Translations under genes and position numbers: made by a program
Shown here: piece by piece, positions 13,151 through 25,100 of the stretch
Position numbering within the stretch: the stretch's first letter is position 1
Layout: each line of letters begins with the position of its first letter
Assembly (NCBI RefSeq): GCF_000004195.4
Contig: NC_030678.2
Location: 152,745,547-152,809,546 of the forward strand
Length of the DNA stretch: 64,000 nucleotides
Direction of reading: 5' to 3'
From: Xenopus tropicalis
Lineage: Eukaryota; Chordata; Amphibia; Anura; Pipidae
The notes under the pieces: model-generated
The model's input: the letters and a program-made list of their open reading frames with translations, nothing else
Told to the model about the DNA's origin: nothing
Databases searched by the model: none

Positions 13151-14094
13151 GTACAAAATTGTGTCCTTTTTATCATTTTGTTTACACCTGTGGCTGTAAA
13201 TGAGGTTTAACATCTTTTCCATATATTGTTACATAATGCACTGATATTTATATATAAATACACAATTGTAAAGCAAAGAATATTTATTAGAGGTATGAAT
13301 AAAATACCTTGACACCATAGGCTATCCAAAGGGTTAAGAGTCGCTTAGTCGAGTTTCAGGCACAGGTCAGGGCAGGCAGCAATCAGAGTAGTCAAAAATC
13401 AGGCAAAAGGGTCAGGAACCAAGAGATCAATCAAGAAAAGTAATTCTCACCTAGGAACTTGCAAGGAAAGTTCTATATTTGGGCATAGAACCCAGCTCTC
13501 CAGCATCTATTTACCTTGAATTTTCACATGGAAGCGTGACACAATGATGTCACACAGCCGACGTGATGTTGTGGCCATAGGAGAGCTTTTGTCACTTTGT
13601 ACTGGAATGCAAAAGTCCCTCCTATATTAGGGTCATGTAGCTGACAAGCCACACAAGACGGCTTTACACCAAATCACATACAAAAGAAAAAGAAAAAAAT
13701 GATTATCGTAAAAAAGATTTGCCAGTTAGGGCAGCACAATGTATTGCTCACATCATAGGCTTGTGAATTGAGGAAGTAGTTGAGAATGACAGAAGACCTT
13801 TTCATTTATATTAAGCAGCTTCCCCATTCCTTTGTTATCAGTGGTGAGGAAACAATACCATTTTTTCTGTTTTGCACAGATAATCTTTACATGGTGTAGT
13901 ACAGCCTGATTCAGTTATAGTTCCAAAGGTCTTCTAGATGTGATACTGGCATTTATATGTTCTTATCTGGTATGTCATCTCACCTCATTGTCATTGTGCA
14001 TCATTTACTAAAACCTAAAGAACATTTCTCTCCCTAAATTACTTTTTTTTTTTTGCTCTTCATTCTGAAGCAATTCTATGTTATTTCAACTCTG
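13151..14094. other. Intergenic, nothing recognised
   Basis: No coding, RNA or repeat assignment made. Confidence 0.4.
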
Positions 14095-14361
14095 CTTCAT
14101 ACAGACTCCATTTTATTCAAACAATTCATATTTTTAAAGTGATTTCCTTTTTCTCTGTAATAATAAAACAGTACCTTGTAATTGATCCCAACTATGATAT
14201 CATTAATCCTTATTGAAGGCTAAACATCCAGTTGGGTTTACGTAATGTTTAAATTATTTTTACTAGACTTCTAGGTATGGTGATCCAGATTACAGAAAGA
14301 TCCCTAATCCAAAAGAAACCCCAAGGTCCTGAGCATTTTGGATAACAGTTCCCATACCTGT
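14095..14361. mobile_element. MITE, 'ggtatgggatcc' family, left-truncated
   Basis: Begins inside the family at the 'actccattttattcaaac' block and keeps the right terminus (…gataacagttcccatacctg, ending 14361). Confidence 0.75.
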
Positions 14362-14539
14362 ACAAGAAAAAAATTCTAAAAAGTCCTTCTTGTTAAAGAA
14401 GCTAGACTAAATGGTTAAAACCATTTTAAGTTATGTTGTAGAAGGCAGGGCCACCATTACAGCCCTAACTCCTCTTGGGCCAATACAATAATTGTGGCCC
14501 AGGGGACATAACTAACTATACATAATGGAATTTAGGGAC

Positions 14540-14858
14540 CTGCTGAACTGCTAAACGGCAACTGTTTGATTCTATTAACACCTTTAAGAGGGGCTTGGAT
14601 AGCTTCATGAACAAGCATAATATGCAAGGCATCTATGATACTAAAATCTACAAATAGTATAGATATAGGTATATAAGTATTTATGTGAGCATAAAGATAG
14701 ATGGGTATAGTTATAGTTGTATAGTTAGTGGTATAGTTATGTATGTAGAGTGTAGAGAGTATGAATGTGAAGATATGTTGGTATGATTGTGTGTATATAT
14801 GTGCACTGGGGTTTGGAGGGGTTGGTCTTTTTTCAACCCATCTTTGTAACTATGTAAG
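14540..14858 (+). mobile_element. CR1-like LINE 3' end
   Basis: Conceptual translation near 14570-14650 gives a phrase of the type 'F-K-R-G-L-D-S-F-M-N-K-H-N-x-Q-G-I-Y-D', which matches the extreme C-terminus of CR1-group reverse transcriptases. The 3' untranslated end follows ('cttttttcaacccatctttg', then a short repeated tail). No catalytic domain is present. A minus-strand relative lies at 61457-61525. Confidence 0.6.
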
Positions 14859-14898
14859 TTTTGGAAGCTGCCAACTTGGCAATTGTCTCTACAATCAT

Positions 14899-15101
14899 TA
14901 GTGATGAGCAAATCTGCCCCGTTTCGCTTCGGCATAAAATGGCGACAAAATTTGCGAACGGCATTTGTCACACAATTCGTTCGCCCACATCTTTTTTTTT
15001 TGTGGCGAACTTTTCCTCTGCAAAGTTTCACAGAATTTCACAAAACAATTGCGGAAATTCGCTGCGAATCCATGCCTGCCAAAAAAATTCGCTCATCACT
15101 A
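14899..15101. mobile_element. Palindromic MITE, TAGTGATGAGC termini
   Basis: Left end TAGTGATGAGC at 14899 and right end GCTCATCACTA at 15101 are exact inverted repeats. The interior keeps imperfect pairing ('gcgaa/ttcgc' motifs). It is noncoding; the ORFs called across it on both strands are shadows. Confidence 0.8.
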
Positions 15102-15769
15102 TACATCATTCTAATAGTTAACTCAAAGGTTAACAACAACTTTAATAAAGTAGTTATACTGAAGAGAAAGGAAGGGAATTGTGTGATTGTGCCCACCTAT
15201 CAGCCAGTTATATATCTGCAGGCAATAAATACAGGGCCTCCCTTTGCAATTCATTGGGCTGTGTGCACTGAAGCAGACCTGGCTAGGGGTTTGAAAACCA
15301 TAAAGCCATATAGCTAATATATTACTGCCAGATGGCAACCCATATAGCCATTATTATGAAGGAATTTTATGAGCCCTAGGGAGATGCCAGTATATATTTT
15401 CGATTACCATGCAAGCTGATGTCCCCCATATTATGATTTCCCTATGTGGCATGTATAACTTGGCTCCTTCAGCTCCCATCACTCCCAGGGCCAATGTAGC
15501 ACTGCACAAGCAGGTAGGGGTGAATGCCAAGCCTGGCCTGAGTTTACCCCCGAGTTATTAGTAAAGAAAGACTATATAGAAAAAGTATTTTTTTTCCCCC
15601 CAAAATGGTGGCATCCCTAGCAGTGTGAGTGTGCCTGAGGCGGAACATCCCACTTTCCCTTTATTTCATTCACTTTTATCTTCCTCACAATCTTCCCCTC
15701 CTTAAAACCGTTCTACCTCAGGCAGGCATGTTACTGCGTTACCCTGGTACACTGCACTGTGCAAAGCTA
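15102..15769. other. Upstream flank of the trmt9b-like gene
   Basis: No repeat or gene recognised. Sequence becomes CpG-richer from about 15770. Confidence 0.4.
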
Positions 15770-16072
15770 TGGCTAGACACCTGGCGCACAGAGCGCCCAA
15801 ACAGCGCACCTCTCCAGCACAAACACAACAAACCCTCCACCTCCCCCGCCCGCAGCTTCCTTTCCCGGTTGCCAGGATACCGACCACGCCTCTCCAGCGA
15901 TCTTCCCTCAGGTTTTTTGTTTCACGGCTTCCAATCAGTTCCTTCCGCTCTGTCTCAGGAGACAGCGAGTCGATTGTGCGCTTGGGGCCGGCGGCTGTTA
16001 TCTTCTTACGCAAATCTCCAGGCTCAGACAGCGCTGGTACTTAGATGGGAGCTGGTTGTGCCGGGCTGGGAG
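15770..16072 (+). promoter_or_regulatory. CpG-rich promoter region and probable noncoding exon 1 of trmt9b-like gene
   Basis: A CpG-rich patch in otherwise AT-rich DNA ends in a consensus splice donor (GGGAG followed by GTAAGTA; exon end 16072). The next good acceptor downstream, with a pyrimidine tract, is at 18985, just before the coding start at 19023. Exon 1 is inferred from composition and this donor. Its transcription start is not visible, and RNA evidence could shift or replace it. Confidence 0.5.
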
Positions 16073-16209
16073 GTAAGTACAGCAGAGACAATCCGACCGG
16101 CTCAGGAGCTTAGGGCTGGGGGACGTGTACGTGGAACAATGGAGTGAGGGCAAGTGTGTATGTGCATTACTCCTACTCCCTGCCCCTTGCACAGAACTAC
16201 AGCCTGGGA

Positions 16210-16660
16210 CAAGAGTGATTCTCTTGAGTGAGTGTGCATGTGAGTGAGTGTGCATGTGAGTGAGTGAGTGTGTATGTGAGTATGTATGTGTATGAGTGTG
16301 TACTTGTAGATTGTAAGCTCTTTTGGGCAGGGCTCTCTTCCCCTCTTGTATCGGTTATTGATTACTTTATATGTTGTGTGTGTGTGTATGTGAGTGAGTG
16401 AGTGAGTGTGTATGGTGTGTGTGTGTGTGTGTGTGTGTATGTGAGTGTGTATGAGTGTGTACTTGTAGATTGTAAGCTCTTTTGGGCAGGGCTCTCTTCA
16501 CCTCTTGTATCGGTTACTGATTGCTTTATATGTTACTCTGTATGCCCAATGTATGTAACCCACTTATTGTACAGCGCTGCGGAATATGTTGGCCTTTTAT
16601 AAATACATGTTATTAATAATAATAATAATAATAAAAAATAATAATAATAATAATAATGTG
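16210..16660 (+). repeat. TG/GTGA microsatellite with two L2-type 3' tails and AAT tract
   Basis: Two copies of the L2-type 3' block beginning 'gattgtaagctcttttgggc' (near 16309 and 16467) sit in GTGAGT/TG repeats. The second continues through 'cagcgctgcggaatatgttg' into an AAT-repeat tail at about 16611-16657, as L2-type LINEs and derived SINEs do. The copies share flanking TG-rich sequence, so a local duplication is likely. Located in intron 1. Confidence 0.65.
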
Positions 16661-17528
16661 TGTGAGTGTATATGTGAGTGAGTGTGCAAGTTAGGGGTAT
16701 CTCCTATACTCAGGGTATGGTTATTGGTGTATTGCACTGCTGGTTGAGTTATTTGCACTTTCACACACTGACCTTAAATTAAATGGAAAGTAACCTAAAT
16801 TTATTTTAAAGTGACAGTCCAATTTTCTTAATAGTTGCCCCCTGTTAAACAATGGCATTTGTAATGGTCTAAATAGTTAACTTATTTAATTTATGTAATT
16901 TGCATTACTTACATAATTATCCTACAAGCAGAGTGCCCCTGTCAGTCAGGAAGGCAGGGAGGTTGCTGCCTGCCCTCAGGCCAGTGAGTAATTGATCAAC
17001 CTGTGCTGTTGGGAGCATACAGTATGTACAGTTGCACTGCTGGGAGCTTTATGATTGGGGTATAGTTCTAATAACCATATAATTGGCTTGTACCACAAAT
17101 ATACGATGAAGCCTAGGGCATTACGCACCCTGGCGACTGATTCTGTCCAGTCATGAGCCGGTTCTGTTGGTCTAGATTGCCAGATTATAGCGCCCCCATT
17201 GCATGGATCCAAGCACTTGCAGCATCACAGTATATCCTTTCCTTGCTGACTTACTGATGGAGTAGCATCTAACAGCACATCGGATTAGACTGTCTGCCAT
17301 ACACAGATATGTGTTTGGTGTGATCTAGTCAGGCAGCTGACCCTGTCCTGTATAGTCAGATTACAATCTTTCTGTAAAGTGAATAAGCAAATTGTACTGA
17401 TCCAAATAATCAGCAGAGATGACTGGTTGGATTACTGCTAGGAAATACAACTCCAGTTCTGCTCCATCTGGTGATTACACACAATTCAATCGGAAACAAT
17501 AGGATTGGCTGACTGTCTCCTTCCACAT
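16661..17528. other. Intron 1, unassigned sequence
   Basis: No domain-bearing frame or clear repeat termini. Frames seen on the minus strand lack splice or domain support. Confidence 0.4.
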
Positions 17529-17836
17529 AAAGGTCCCCATACACGGGCCGATAGTAGCTGCCGATATCAGTCCCTTGGACCTGCCCGACCGATATCTGGC
17601 CTGAAATTGGGCAGATATCGATCAGCCAGGTTAGAAAATTCAGTCGGATCGGGGACCGCATCAACGAACCAACTGCCCCATTGCTGCCAATATAATTCAA
17701 TCGTTTGGCCCCAGGGCCAAACAATCGAATTATAGTCTACACGCTCCCCGATATTGCTCACCCGTAGGTGGGGATATCGGGTGAAGATACGCTCGCTTGG
17801 CGATCTCGCGTGAATCTCAACGTGTATGGGGACCTT
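17529..17836. mobile_element. MITE with AAGGTCCCCATACACG termini
   Basis: The left end (17529-17544) and right end (17821-17836) are perfect 16-bp inverted repeats. The interior contains a self-complementary 'tggccccagggcca' block near 17705-17718. Related fragments lie at 4263, 18358 and 31287. Noncoding; in intron 1. Confidence 0.8.
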
Positions 17837-18357
17837 AAGGCCATTGTGTTCAACCCAACTGGAGACAATCAGTCTGTATATCTATGTGAGTCTCTGCTGT
17901 TTACAAAAAAAGTAAATTTTCTTCAGTCTGATATTGGGAAGGGTCTGCATTTTCTCCTTTGGTGGACAAATCACAGAAGGGTGCATTAATGAATTTAGAG
18001 CACATTTTCCATGTTTTTTTCCACAGAATTCCAGTATCGTGCTTGCCATGGGACATTGTATCTGATATAATTGCTGGTGTTGCGTCAAAATGAATGCATT
18101 TCTGCTTGCCTTTTTAAAGTAAATCAGACACAGTTGCACTGAATGGTCTGGTTGGATGTGGGGGATAGCTCCAGGGTTCCCCTTCATCAGTTGGCGAAGG
18201 CAGTGGCTAAACGCTGCTTTATAAAGGAGCACATTTTTACGCAAGTAATTTAATGAATGGGGTTTTACACAGTACGGACTGCAGGCAAATTTGCATGAAT
18301 TCAAATGTTCTTGCGATCATAAATGCCCCCTTTTGAGTAAGTGTGCCATTAGCCTAA

Positions 18358-18586
18358 AGGTTTTGGTACACTATAAGATCTGCTTGTTTGGCCCTAGGGC
18401 CAAATGACCGAGTTACAATAAAGGGAATAAAAAATCAAACCTGCCGATCCACATCTGGCTGATTTTCTGCCAGATATCAGTTGGGTAGGACCATCGGAGA
18501 GCCCCTTATATGTGTCGATAAGCTTCCGAATTGGTCTAAATTACCCAAATTGGTCATTTAAATCTGCACATGTATGGCCACCTTAA
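18358..18586. mobile_element. Decayed MITE related to 17529-17836
   Basis: Same central 'ttggccctagggccaaa' palindrome and an end reading 'tgtatggccacctta'. The left terminus is degenerate. Confidence 0.65.
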
Positions 18587-19022
18587 CTGTCAAAGGGAAT
18601 GATAACAAGTATTGCCAGTGATGCTTCTGATAACTGGCAGGCACCACTCAGGAACATGGCATGGCACACCACTTGCCATAAGCAAAGTGATATCCATTTA
18701 GACACCTACCCGGAGGGAACTGCAAGAATCAGAAACCCACATGGTCCGCCCTAGCACAAAAGTCTTGTGGAGTTAATGCCAGTATCACTATAAGAAACTA
18801 CAAAAGCAAGAAATCATATTTAGTAGCAAATGTGTCACTTACCCTGCCAGGTTTGTTTTATTGATGAAGAGTTCACTTTCAGGACATATTATTATTTCCA
18901 TTTCAGGATTTCCCTGTGCTGTGTCCCTGGGCAGCTTTGCTGTCTGCTATTGTAAGTAAAATATTATTTCTGTACGTCCCTCCAGGCGATGTGAGCCGAA
19001 AACTGACGTAGTAGGACGAGTG

Positions 19023-19176
19023 ATGGAAAGAGAGGCAAATCGCCTGGAAAGAGAGCATGTCCACAGTGTTTATGAGAAGATTGCGCCTTACTTCAGTGAC
19101 AAACGATACAAAGCCTGGCCCAAAGTCCAAGAATTCCTTCTAGCTCAGGAGCCTGCAAGCCTAATTGCTGATATAG
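19023..19176 (+). CDS. trmt9b-like: trmt9b-like coding exon 1 (51 codons + 1 nt)
   Basis: The exon itself starts at 18986 after a 'cgtccctccag' acceptor; translation begins at 19023. The donor ATAG/GTAACA at 19176 splits the glycine that opens the SAM loop. An in-frame stop upstream of the ATG excludes a longer protein within this exon. Confidence 0.88.
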
Positions 19177-22100
19177 GTAACACTTTTTTCTATATAGTCA
19201 TTCTTTATCTGTTCTAATATTGAAGTTGTGCTAAAGTAGTTCTGTGAAACCAAAAATAGCCCCCTTTTGACATAAGTTCACTTAGAAAGAGGTATGTAAA
19301 CAAAAAAGTGCATGAACACTATCAGAACTTCCATATAACATACCATTTCTCACCCCCTTAGATTTACAGTTTTAGCAGCCCCTTTCTCACCTTATTGCAC
19401 CGTGAAGTGATGGACTCTGGGGCTTGAAGTCCCTCTGCTTTCCACAGAGAGTAGTGCACAGATTCTCTGGGAAGCAGAGGGACTTCAATTCCCAGAATAC
19501 TTCACTCCACAGTGTGACAATGTGAGGGAGGGCTTGCATTACACCGTGAGCCTAGAAGGGTGTGGGGAATTGGGCCCATGATAAATCCTTATGTATGCCA
19601 AGAAATTTAATAATGGTGTGGCATGAAAATAACAGCATAAGTGTTGGGTTGCTTTACCACTGAAGTCAGCATGGTCCATACTACATTGTTCAATGAAAGG
19701 TGAGCCCAAATGCAAACGTTCCTAGTTCCAAGGCATCTTTGTTAATAATTCTGTCTGCATGAAACATTATCCCTGAGTTTTCTGATGGAAACAAAGTGTA
19801 TTTTCCTTTAGCAAATATTTGTGCTTCAGGGTAGACAGTTGTATGGAGAAACCATATCCTTGAATACTGGCGGCTCAATATCACCTGTAGGAAAAGGGAG
19901 GAGTATGTTCCAGGATGCTGCCTCTTGGTATTGGAGCAGAGTGGCTCTCTCCAAGCTACCCTGCTCACTTCTATAAGAACATGGCAGAGTCTATGTTCTG
20001 CTGTGGCTTCTGGCTTCCACCCCAGCCTGGATATTTTAGTTAAAGAATATAAAGGATAGTATAGAACTATTTAAGTTTTTATTAACTGCCAATATACCAA
20101 CATGTATGTGTGCCTTGGCTTGTTTGTGTGCACTGTGAATGCTATGATCTGGGCTCAGATTACAGCAAAGAGGGGAGGTGGGGAAGGAAATGGGAGGGGG
20201 AGAGAGGCACAAACTGAGCAGACTTCTGTTGTGCCTTGAAGGATTCTGCTGAGAAAAGGAAGTCTGACAGAGAAAATCATGTATACAGAATAGAAAGAAA
20301 GTAATGTGGTTTCCTTTTTATTGAGGACTCAGAGCAGCAGTTCTGAGAGTGGTTATGGCTGTATCTACATAGACCTTTCTGATAAAGCTTACTTAGTTTA
20401 TACCCTTTCATTTCCTTTAAAGGAACAGTAACACCAAAAAATTATTTTAAAGTAACTAAAATATAATGTATTGTTGCCCTACGCCGTTAAAACTGGCATG
20501 TTTGCTTAAGATATGCTACTATAGTTATATAGCAGTATATAAATAAGCTGTAGTGTAGTCATGGGGGCAGCCACTCAAACTAGAAAAGACCTAGGTTACA
20601 TAGCAGATGACTGATAAGATCTGTAGAATACAATGGTGTTTTATGCAGCTTATCTGCTGTATAACCTGTACAATAAGCCCTTTTTCAGTTGCCTCCGTGG
20701 CTACACAGCAGTTTGTTTATATACACAGTAGTAGTGTTTCTGACGTAAACAGATCAGTTTTATCAGTGCAGGTCAACAGTACTTTATATTTTAATTACTC
20801 TAAAATATATTAATTTTTTGGTGTTACTGTTCATTTCTTTGGAGATTTAAATCTGTTTTTGCATGTTGGGGCACCATCTTCAAGAGCTGAGTTATCTCGA
20901 TTTTTTTTTTACTTTGAATGGATAATAAATGCATCTTTACTTCCAGGGTGTGGAAATGGAAAATATCTTCACATCAACAAAGAGGCATTTAAAGTGGGAT
21001 GTGACTATTGCTTACCATTGGCAGAGGATGCCCGCAGTCATGGATACGAAGTAATGGTGTGTGATGGCCTTCGGCTGCCCTATCGTAACGGCTGCTTTGA
21101 TGCTGTCCTTTCCATAGGAGGTAATTTTATGTCTGTATTTAATATCTAGATGAAACTAATATAATGCATTGAGTTCTTTGCTAGGGATAATGAAATAATT
21201 GTAGCATTTAAAGGAGAAGGAAAGGCTAATAAAGAGTTAATCTCAAGCTGCAGGCATACCTTCAGTTCTCTCAATAGTGCCCTTAAGTCTCCCCATATTT
21301 CTCCCATTCAGAAGATCTAAAGCCAAACAGTTAGAGAAAACGCTGAGCTGTGTAGAGATTCCCATAATGCTTCACTCCTTCCCAGACTTGGCGACTTGGA
21401 CTGTAGGCGGCGCATGCGCACAAACAGGAGTGCTCCCCCTAGGCTTGGGACGCAGGTGCTGGTGGGGGAAGAGGCAAGCAGTGGCAAGCAGTGGTGGTGG
21501 TGGACGCAGGCGGCAGGCAAGTGCTTGGGGAGGAGAGGCACCTTTCACTGAAACAAACCGGTGGTGGCGCCGTTCACTGAAATGGAAAGCGGAGCAAGCG
21601 GAGGGGGGCCTGTGCTAACAAGATGCGGGTTTGACACACAAAACCAGGACATGAGCGGGGAGATGCGAGGGGGGGGGGAAGTCTGTGCTGACAAGAAGCG
21701 AGTTTGACACACAACACCAGGACACGAGAGGATGCGGGGTAAGGGGGGTCTGTGCTGACAAGAGGCGAGTTGGATACAGCCGACTAGAGGATGCGAGCAG
21801 GGGGAGGCGAGTTGCATACACAACAGGAGCACACGAGCGGGGGTGCTGACAAGAGGCGAGTGGATACACATAAGAACGCAGCTGCTGTGGGGGAGACACA
21901 GAAGGAAGCGGGGGGGTGGCCGCAGGGAGGATGTTGGGGGCGCATGCGCAGTACAGACAGTGAGGGAAGGGGAGTGGGCATCCCTTGTTAAAGATGGTGG
22001 CGCCATTCACTGAAACAAGTATGTAGGTTCTAGTATGTGTATCTCTGTAAATCTTTCATTAGGCAAGCTAGAAATATAGCGTTTTTACACAGCAATAGTA

Positions 22101-25100
22101 GTACTATTTAATAGTGTGCTTAATATATTTTGACTTTCCTTGTCCTTTAAAACTTGTTTGTGAAATGTCCCCTGCAGAGCTCCCCCAAACACATCATACA
22201 CAATCCACTTTTTTGGATTCGGCCAAACCCCCAGTAGAGGATTCAGCCGAATCCTAATTAGCATATGCTAAAAAATTTTCAACGTTCCATGTTTACAAAA
22301 AGTCACGTGATTTTTAGGATTCTTATTCAGTTCGTCCAGAGGGATGGATTCGGACGAATCCAAATCCTGCTGAAAAAGGCTGAATCTTGGATTTGGTGCA
22401 TCCCTACAATCCACAATATGTCTCTATTTGTCTGTACTTGTTAATGAACAGCAGAGGATTCTGTTTGTTAAACAGAATTTGAAGAGATAGTGACACCTCT
22501 CATGTCTTACCAGAATTTTATTCTTCATGAAAATGTACCTGTATGTCCTTTAGACCATTTTCCTCAATTTGCCCTCTTTCTATGTCAATTGGATTTAAGT
22601 CACTTCTCCTTTAAGCATGTGTTGGACTCCGACACACTTTTATGGTCCCTTGGGGCTTGTCAATCAGGGCAACCCCTGGGAGAAACTGAAATACTTGACT
22701 GACATTAAGAATCTGGCAGACCAGTTAAATGGTGTTGTCAGTTTATACATGGTCAGGTTATCCCAGTGCTGCCGCTTCCTTTGAAGTTCATGAATGTGAC
22801 TATACAATAACGATCCTCCGTTGCACTACACAACTTTTCTCCTGCACTGCTTAGATGCTGCTCTTTTTATTATTGTTCCTTTACCCCATTTAAGGTGGCC
22901 ACAAATGTGGCGATTTGCGATGGTCGCACGAAAGATCGTTCAATCGGCCACTAGTGTTCAGGGCTGAAACGGCAGATAAGGAGGTAGAAACAATAGGATT
23001 TCTACCTCCTTCTGCCGATTCAGCCCTGAAGGCAGATTTTGCTCAGGCGCCTTCTATGGCACCCGATCAAAATCTTTCAACCTGGCCGATCGGCGAGTCG
23101 ACCGATATCAGCAGCTTCCTGCGATATCGGTTGACTCGCTGACTTGCCATACACGCACAGAATATCATACGAAACGAGGTTTCGTACAATATTATCGGTG
23201 CGCGTATGGCCAGCTTTGTGTGTGGCCCTTGCCTGTCTGCTTGTCTTATCTGCACCAATGTAAAGATCTGTGCTACAACTGCTTGCAAGATTAACTGCTT
23301 GAATTAAATAATTTGTGCAAGAAAGGAAAGCAGTGAGACATAAATCATCAAGTAAGGGGGAACGAGTTCAAAGCACCATTTAAAAGAAGAGCAGTGCAGA
23401 GGGGAATGTTTTTTTCAGGAGAGGGTATGAGATAAGTGAGGCTAAAAGGAAAAACATTAGCAAGATCAAAGCAGTAGTTCTCGCCCCCTACAGGAAGTAG
23501 TATCCTTTCCTATATGAGGAAGTGAAGTGTTTTTTACAGCAATATATGTTATTAATGTGGTGGGTTAATGTCAGTGATTTTGTAATTAATAGTTATTATT
23601 GCTCTAAAAGAAAAGATCTAATCATAAAACTAAAAGTGTCACCTTAACGCCCAATATAAAGGAAGAAGTAATGGGGGGGAAAGCATCAGGCAAGTTATTG
23701 GTAGGAGAATACTATAGTATGCTCAGGTTTGTAATAAGGAAGCTTTTTCACTCCTGCGAATATAAAAGGCGCTAGTTTTGGGAAAGTCTTTATAATAGGG
23801 AATTTTAATTACCAAGATATTGACTGGAGCAGCAATACTGCCAGGACAGTTAATAAGAACAAGTTTATAAACTTATTACAAGACAATTTTATGGCACAGC
23901 TTGTTGAGGACTGAACCAAAAGTCACGCTTTGCTGGATCTAGTGCTCTCTAACAACCCAGAACGTATAGCAAATGTGCAAATAGTGGAACGCTTGGGAAT
24001 TAGTGACCATAATCATTTTTATGTTTGATGCAAAAAACAAATATAAAAGTGAACTTTAGTTAAGCAAATATGCTTAACCAGTTCTTTTCTTCATTGTGTA
24101 CAATAGAGTAGTCGGGTTGTCAAGGCCCACTTGATAGGGGCACAGATGGCTCACCTCAATAAAGTCAGTGGCCAACACAGGAATGGTACTTAAACGTTTA
24201 AAGTTAATGTGAACCCAGCACCAGGGTCTGATGGAGTACACCCTCGGTACTTAAGAGAGCTTTGTTCAGTTTTAGCCAAGCCACTTTCTGTGATTTTCTG
24301 AGACTTCCTTTCATCAGGTATGGAACCAATGGATTTGAGCAAAGCTGATGTAAGTCCAGTATTTAAAAAGGGATTATGGTCTCAGCCTGTCAATTAAAGT
24401 TTGACATCTGTTTTGGGCAAGTCATTTGAAGGTTTATTAAGAGATCATGTTGATGATAATGTTCTGGAGGATGGCAATATAAGTAGAAATCAGCATGGCT
24501 TTATGAAGGATAAGCCATGTAAGACAAATTTAATAGCTTTTTATGATGAAGGAAGCAGGATGTTGGAGAGTGGGTTTTCAGTAGATGTGATCTATTTGGA
24601 AGTGTTTAATACAGTGCCCTATAAACAAGTCATTTCTAAGTTTTGTAATTAAGGTCTGTTGGTCTTATTACAGGTGTCGAACCCCTTATCCGTAAACTCG
24701 TTATCCAGAAAGTTCCAAATTACAGAAAGGCCATCTCATATAGACTCCAATTTAATCAAATAATTCACATTTTTAAAAATGGTTTCCTTTTTCTCTGTAA
24801 TAATATAACAGTGCCTTGTACTTGATCCCAACTAAGATGTAGAGCCAAAACAATCCTATTGGGTTTAATTACTGTTTAAATTATTTTTTTTAACAGACTT
24901 AAGGTAGGAGATCCGAATTACGGAAAGACCCCTTATCCGGAAAACCCCAAGTCCCGAGCATTCTGGATAAGGGATCCAATACCTGTAATGATGTTTGTAC
25001 ATGAATAGGAAACAACGGTACATTCTCTTCTTAGTGGGGTCCGACATGTTTCTTTACTGGGTCCACTTTTATTTCAGTTGGTTCAATTATTACTTGTGGC

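Larger units (their letters stand above)
16045..19011 (+). promoter_or_regulatory. Possible spliced upstream ORF in trmt9b-like 5' UTR
   Basis: If exon 1 joins at 16072/18986, an ATG at 16045 opens a 17-codon frame that crosses the junction and stops at 19009-19011, 11 nt before the main ATG at 19023. The frame and stop are read directly. Use of exon 1 and effect on translation are inference. Confidence 0.35.

Noticed and set aside
14711..15317. Frames of 86-144 codons on both strands
   Set aside because: They cross a palindromic MITE (14899-15101), so both strands are open for the same structural reason.
15629..16255. Frames of 85-172 codons over the CpG-rich region
   Set aside because: They overlap on both strands, match nothing known and cross the splice donor at 16072; explained by base composition.
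21277..22010. Several 70-150-codon frames on both strands in a GC-rich stretch
   Set aside because: They fall within the GC-rich minisatellite of a T2 element and have no domains.
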